64,000 nucleotides of DNA. Source: Azadirachta indica. Its lineage: Eukaryota > Streptophyta > Magnoliopsida > Sapindales > Meliaceae. The notes under the pieces are model-generated. The model made no database searches and had not been told where the DNA came from. It saw only the letters and a program-made list of their open reading frames with translations. A program made the position numbers and the translations under genes. The DNA lies in contig CM040442.1 of NCBI GenBank assembly GCA_022749755.1, positions 18,512,457-18,576,456 on the forward strand, in the 5' to 3' direction. Positions 60,847 through 64,000 of the stretch are shown here, piece by piece; position 1 is the stretch's first letter; each line of letters opens with the position of its first letter.

Positions 60847-61119
60847 TCCTTCTTCACCAAAATCCTTGATGTTCTTGTTAATCCTCCTCAACTTATACTT
60901 TTAAACTTAGCTTCGGAATTGCCATCTGCTTGTGACATCCTTAACTTGTACGTGCATGTGACATTCGCTTGTGTTGTCAACCTATCATTATCTCAAACAA
61001 ACTATGTTGTGTGTCTTCGCTCTGTTGAAGGTTGTATGAAAATTAAGCTACATCAAGTAACTTCGCTCAATCACGCTGATTAGCACTCACAAAGTGTCTC
61101 TAATAAAGCTTCAACAATG

Positions 61120-61790
61120 CATTCACTCTCTTAATCTACGAGTGAAAACTTATTGAGAAGTATAAGTTCGATCCCATCAACTTGAACAACTCATGCCAAA
61201 ACTTTTTGATGAAACGTGAGTCCCGGTCACTAATAATAGTTAGAGGAAGGCCTCAATACTTCGCAATGTGCTTGAAAAGCAAAAATGCAGTATCTTCGAC
61301 TGTACAATCTTGTGGGGTTGGAACTTGGATAGCTTATCAACCATAACCACTATAGATTTGCATTCCTTAGATTTCAGTAGTGTGGAGATAAATTCCATGG
61401 TAACACACTCCCATGGGTGTTTTGAAACCAGAAGAGGTTGAAGTAAATCAACGGGTTACTTCTACTGAACCTCATCTTGTAGGCATATAAGGCAAGTCTG
61501 TGCATATGTCTTCACGTCATTGCTGATGTGCGACTAGTAATATACATGTTCTAATAAAGTCAAAATGCAATGAATACTTGGATGTTTGGTCTATTTAGTG
61601 TCATGATACTCTTTCATCAATTTTCATTACAACTTTCTCCACTTCGTAATGTAAATATGGTTCTTGAGAGTGTCGAAAATGCCCTTTTTGTCAAAAATCA
61701 TCCTCTTGCCCTCTTAGGCAAGTTTTATGAGACTTTGGCAAATGGGGCATATGTTAAACTCTCTTTGACATGATGCAACACCCTACACTT
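61120..61790 (-). pseudogene. Integrase fragment of the second chromodomain-family element
   Basis: On the - strand, 61773-61570 is the counterpart of the zinc-domain region at 56878-57099. Core-like sequence continues to about 61130 and was lost in the sister element. Frameshifts are numerous and the DDE residues cannot be placed. The + frame at 61570-61773 is its antisense shadow. Confidence 0.55.
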
Positions 61791-61839
61791 TGATTAGCTA
61801 ATAGATATTAACTTGACTTTCTAACTCAGTGAATCCACG

Positions 61840-62533
61840 ATAACATTGCCTCGTTCTGACTTGTAATCCATGACATAGTCAAACTCTGCGAAGAAATCTT
61901 TCCATCGAGGTTGCTTGGGGCTGAGCTTTTTCTAATTTTCAAAGTAACCTGTTGCAATATTATCGGTTTTGATCATAAACCGTCCCTTGAGCAAGTAATG
62001 TCGCCAAACTCTTAAGTAATGGATGATCAACGTCATCTCCTTCTCCTACACAAGATACTGACACTTAGTGTTATTAAGCTTACAACTCTTGTGGGCAATA
62101 GACTGAACATCCTGAATCAATGCGTTCTCAATAGCATAATTCAAGACATTAGTGTGCAGCTCGAAAGGTTTAGAGTAGTTGCATAGCGCTAAAACTGGCT
62201 CCGCTATTATTACTACTTAAGGTCTACGAAGAATCTTTGGCTGGCCAACGTGCATTCCCATGCCTCCTTCTTAAGCAAGTTCTTTAAATGCATTGCCCTC
62301 TTCGAGTACCTTAAAATAAAGTGTCGACAGTAGTTGACAAGCCTGAGAAAGGATCTTAACTCAAAAATGCAAGTAAGGAGCTTCCATTCTTCAATGGTGC
62401 GTACCTTGGCCGTGTCTATATGTATTCGCCTATCAGATATCTTCTGCTCAAGAAACACTTCCTCTTGTTGGGCAAACAAGCATTTCTCTAGTTTTATATA
62501 AAGTTTATTTTTTCGAAAAAATCTATAAAACAC
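61840..62533 (-). pseudogene. C-terminal RT and RNase H of the second chromodomain-family element
   Basis: The frame 62533-62213 begins within RT (KNKLYIKLEKCLFAQQEEV, then SFLRLVNYCRHFI) and continues into the RT-RNase H connection. RNase H traces follow to about 61850 (FMIKTDNIAT). The fingers and palm, including the YxDD box, are absent. Confidence 0.75.
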
Positions 62534-62584
62534 ACCTCAAATACTTTATATGCTCTTTAAGGTGATTGATTTGACAACCTTAAC

Positions 62585-62776
62585 TCATCCCGGCTCTTTG
62601 TTATATGCAAACCTTAGCCTTGTTGCCAAATCCTCTACAATTAAATATTGGTTAGCACAGAAATCAATCAAAGCCTTGAAACTTATCTCATTTGTGTTGG
62701 TGACGATATATTTCAGTGTCTTCCTAGGCTTTAGCTTCACTGCTACCTTGGGTTTAACCACCTTTCCTTTAAGCAT
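62585..62776 (-). pseudogene. Protease-like domain of the second chromodomain-family element
   Basis: The frame reads KPRKTLKYIVTNTNEISFKA then LIDFCANQYL; the active-site triplet D-T/S-G is replaced by Asp-Phe-Cys. It corresponds to 18942-18685 on the - strand and 54990-55100 on the + strand. Confidence 0.7.
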
Positions 62777-62799
62777 CTTTAGCCTTCATAGCATTGAGG

Positions 62800-64000
62800 A
62801 CGCATGCCAAACCTATTTAGGCATCCTCGATTTTTTTGTACGAGCTAAGTATGGCATTGAGTTTACTCTGCTGTACACACTCTTTTGTGTGATGTGCCCA
62901 CTACACAAGTAGCACATTTATTGTTTTTACTTGTCTCACTACTTGTTATAAGCCTTTTGTTGCCATCTCGTCGTTCGTCATCTTTCTGTGGCCCCTTTTA
63001 TATTGTTGGGGTTTCGACTTATGAGGTTTATCTCCCTCACCTTTCTCTTAATTACCTTGATTAGGTTTTCTGTTTTGGTTTTATTTTGCAGGCTTTTGAC
63101 TATACTAGATCAAAGTTTTAGCTATTACAATTACCGAAATAAGGTCTTGTACATTTTTTCGCTTATACTTTTACAGCCCATGATTGCAAACCATCAAGGA
63201 AAAACCAACAATAGACTCTTATTTGGAATGTCGGTAATCTTGATCATTAAAGAATTGAATTCTTGTACATATTTTTTAAACAATCACCATTTTCTCAATT
63301 CTCGAGCCCCGAAGTTTCCATATAGTAGCCTCTTCAACATTTTTAGGGTAGAATTATCTTTTCAATTTTACCTCGATGTATCCCAAGTGTCAGTATGGCA
63401 TAATTTCCTCTCCATCTTCATGTGTCGATGTCTTGACTATAGTGCTGCATCACTATTGAAAATAAGAGTTACACTATTTATCTTGAACTCATCTTCATTC
63501 AGTTGAGTGGCATCGAAGTGATGCTCCATCATTCGTAAGAAATTCTCTATTTCCTTAGCATCTCACTTGCCTGAAATCTTGGGAGAATCCAAAAGCCGAA
63601 CTCTTGATGCGCTACTTAAAGCGACATTTGAAGTGATAACGGTTTTCCATAGTGTGAGATCTTAGGAAACTTTTGACAAACTCCGCCTTCATCGCATTCA
63701 CTTCCACCATTACCATCTTCTTAAAATCATCTATAGCCTGCTTCATAAACTCAACAAATGTGTCAAAAGTTTGTTCGAGTCTACTCTAAATAAAGGCAGC
63801 CATCGCATCTATTTGACAATCCATTACTTTATCATCAAGTGTCAAAACGCTCATGAATGTCGTTCAAAGACAACTCAAGTTTCGCTAGCTTAGCTTCAAA
63901 AGAGCGCACCATTTCTTTCAACACTATCCTGTCTTTCGACACCGTCCTTGTGCCTTGGGTACGTCTACGCTCCTTTTGAACCAACTCAGTAACATTACTA
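62800..64000 (-). pseudogene. gag of the second chromodomain-family element, 5' end outside window
   Basis: On the - strand a zinc knuckle (CYLCSGHIT-type) lies near 62895-62925. Capsid fragments run through 63380-63600, and the coiled-coil N-terminal part occupies 63650-64000, ending just short of the expected ATG. The 172-codon + frame at 62988-63506 is antisense to this gag and is not considered a gene. Confidence 0.65.

Larger units (their letters stand above)
60263..64000 (-). mobile_element. Second chromodomain-family Gypsy element, cut by window end
   Basis: On the - strand the order from the window end is gag, zinc knuckle, protease, C-terminal RT, RNase H, integrase and a 3' LTR (60263-60846). 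The LTR and coding pieces match the element at 53700-57983. About 0.9 kb between protease and RT is missing, and most of the integrase C-terminus and chromodomain is not recognisable. The 5' LTR lies beyond the window. Confidence 0.75.

Noticed and set aside
61160..61180. tRNA B-box-like gttcgatccc
   Set aside because: No A-box, acceptor stem or cloverleaf fits around it, and it lies in the integrase remnant.
62988..63506. 172-codon + strand ORF, one of the longest in the window
   Set aside because: It is antisense to the gag of the - strand element; the - strand reading matches gag, while the + product has no recognisable domain.

Overview
This window looks like an AT-rich nuclear segment of a dicot plant, probably a gene-poor, repeat-rich region. 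The evidence is plant-type LTR retrotransposons (Tat-type and chromodomain Gypsy, Sirevirus-type Copia), a Mutator-like MITE with a 9-bp target duplication, and a GeBP-family (DUF573) transcription-factor gene, a plant-specific family. I cannot name the species. No rRNA, tRNA, CRISPR or bacterial-type feature was recognised.

Layout. 1-1202: inner part and right arm of a long foldback Mutator-like MITE. 1635-2141: 3' end of a Tat-type Gypsy element. 2240-7640: copy 1 of a locally triplicated, apparently non-coding unit with promoter-like and splice-like motifs. 7640-9194 and 15971-17220: AT-rich ~0.88-kb tandem repeat, split by a decayed Tat-type Gypsy element with both LTRs (9195-15970, + strand). 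17344-21064: a compact gag-only Gypsy element (- strand) with matching LTRs, an initiator-Met-type PBS and a possible 4-bp target duplication. 22590-22841: C-terminal-only GeBP-like ORF (- strand). 23680-25700: duplicated AT-rich DNA. 28070-28760: TE-like sequence with tandem repeats. 30331-30829: complete short MITE. 31281-31746: poly(A)-tailed retroposon with 15-bp target duplications. 32355-33061: the one well-supported host gene, GeBP-like. 33630-34180: unresolved overlapping ORFs. 34935-37300: copy 2 of the triplicated unit, deleted and with a damaged TATA box. 37931-43821: gag-only Sirevirus-type Copia element (- strand). 44641-47154: retroelement-like non-coding DNA. 47155-53350: copy 3 of the unit. 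53700-57983: decayed chromodomain Gypsy element (+). 57984-60262: Tat-type remnant. 60263-64000: a second chromodomain-family element (-), cut by the window end.

The only plausible working protein genes are the GeBP-like gene and, more speculatively, its short C-terminal relative. All retroelement reading frames carry stops, frameshifts or domain deletions, so the LTR elements appear non-autonomous or dead. The main puzzle is the three-copy unit: promoter, first-exon and acceptor-like motifs are conserved although no long ORF is.
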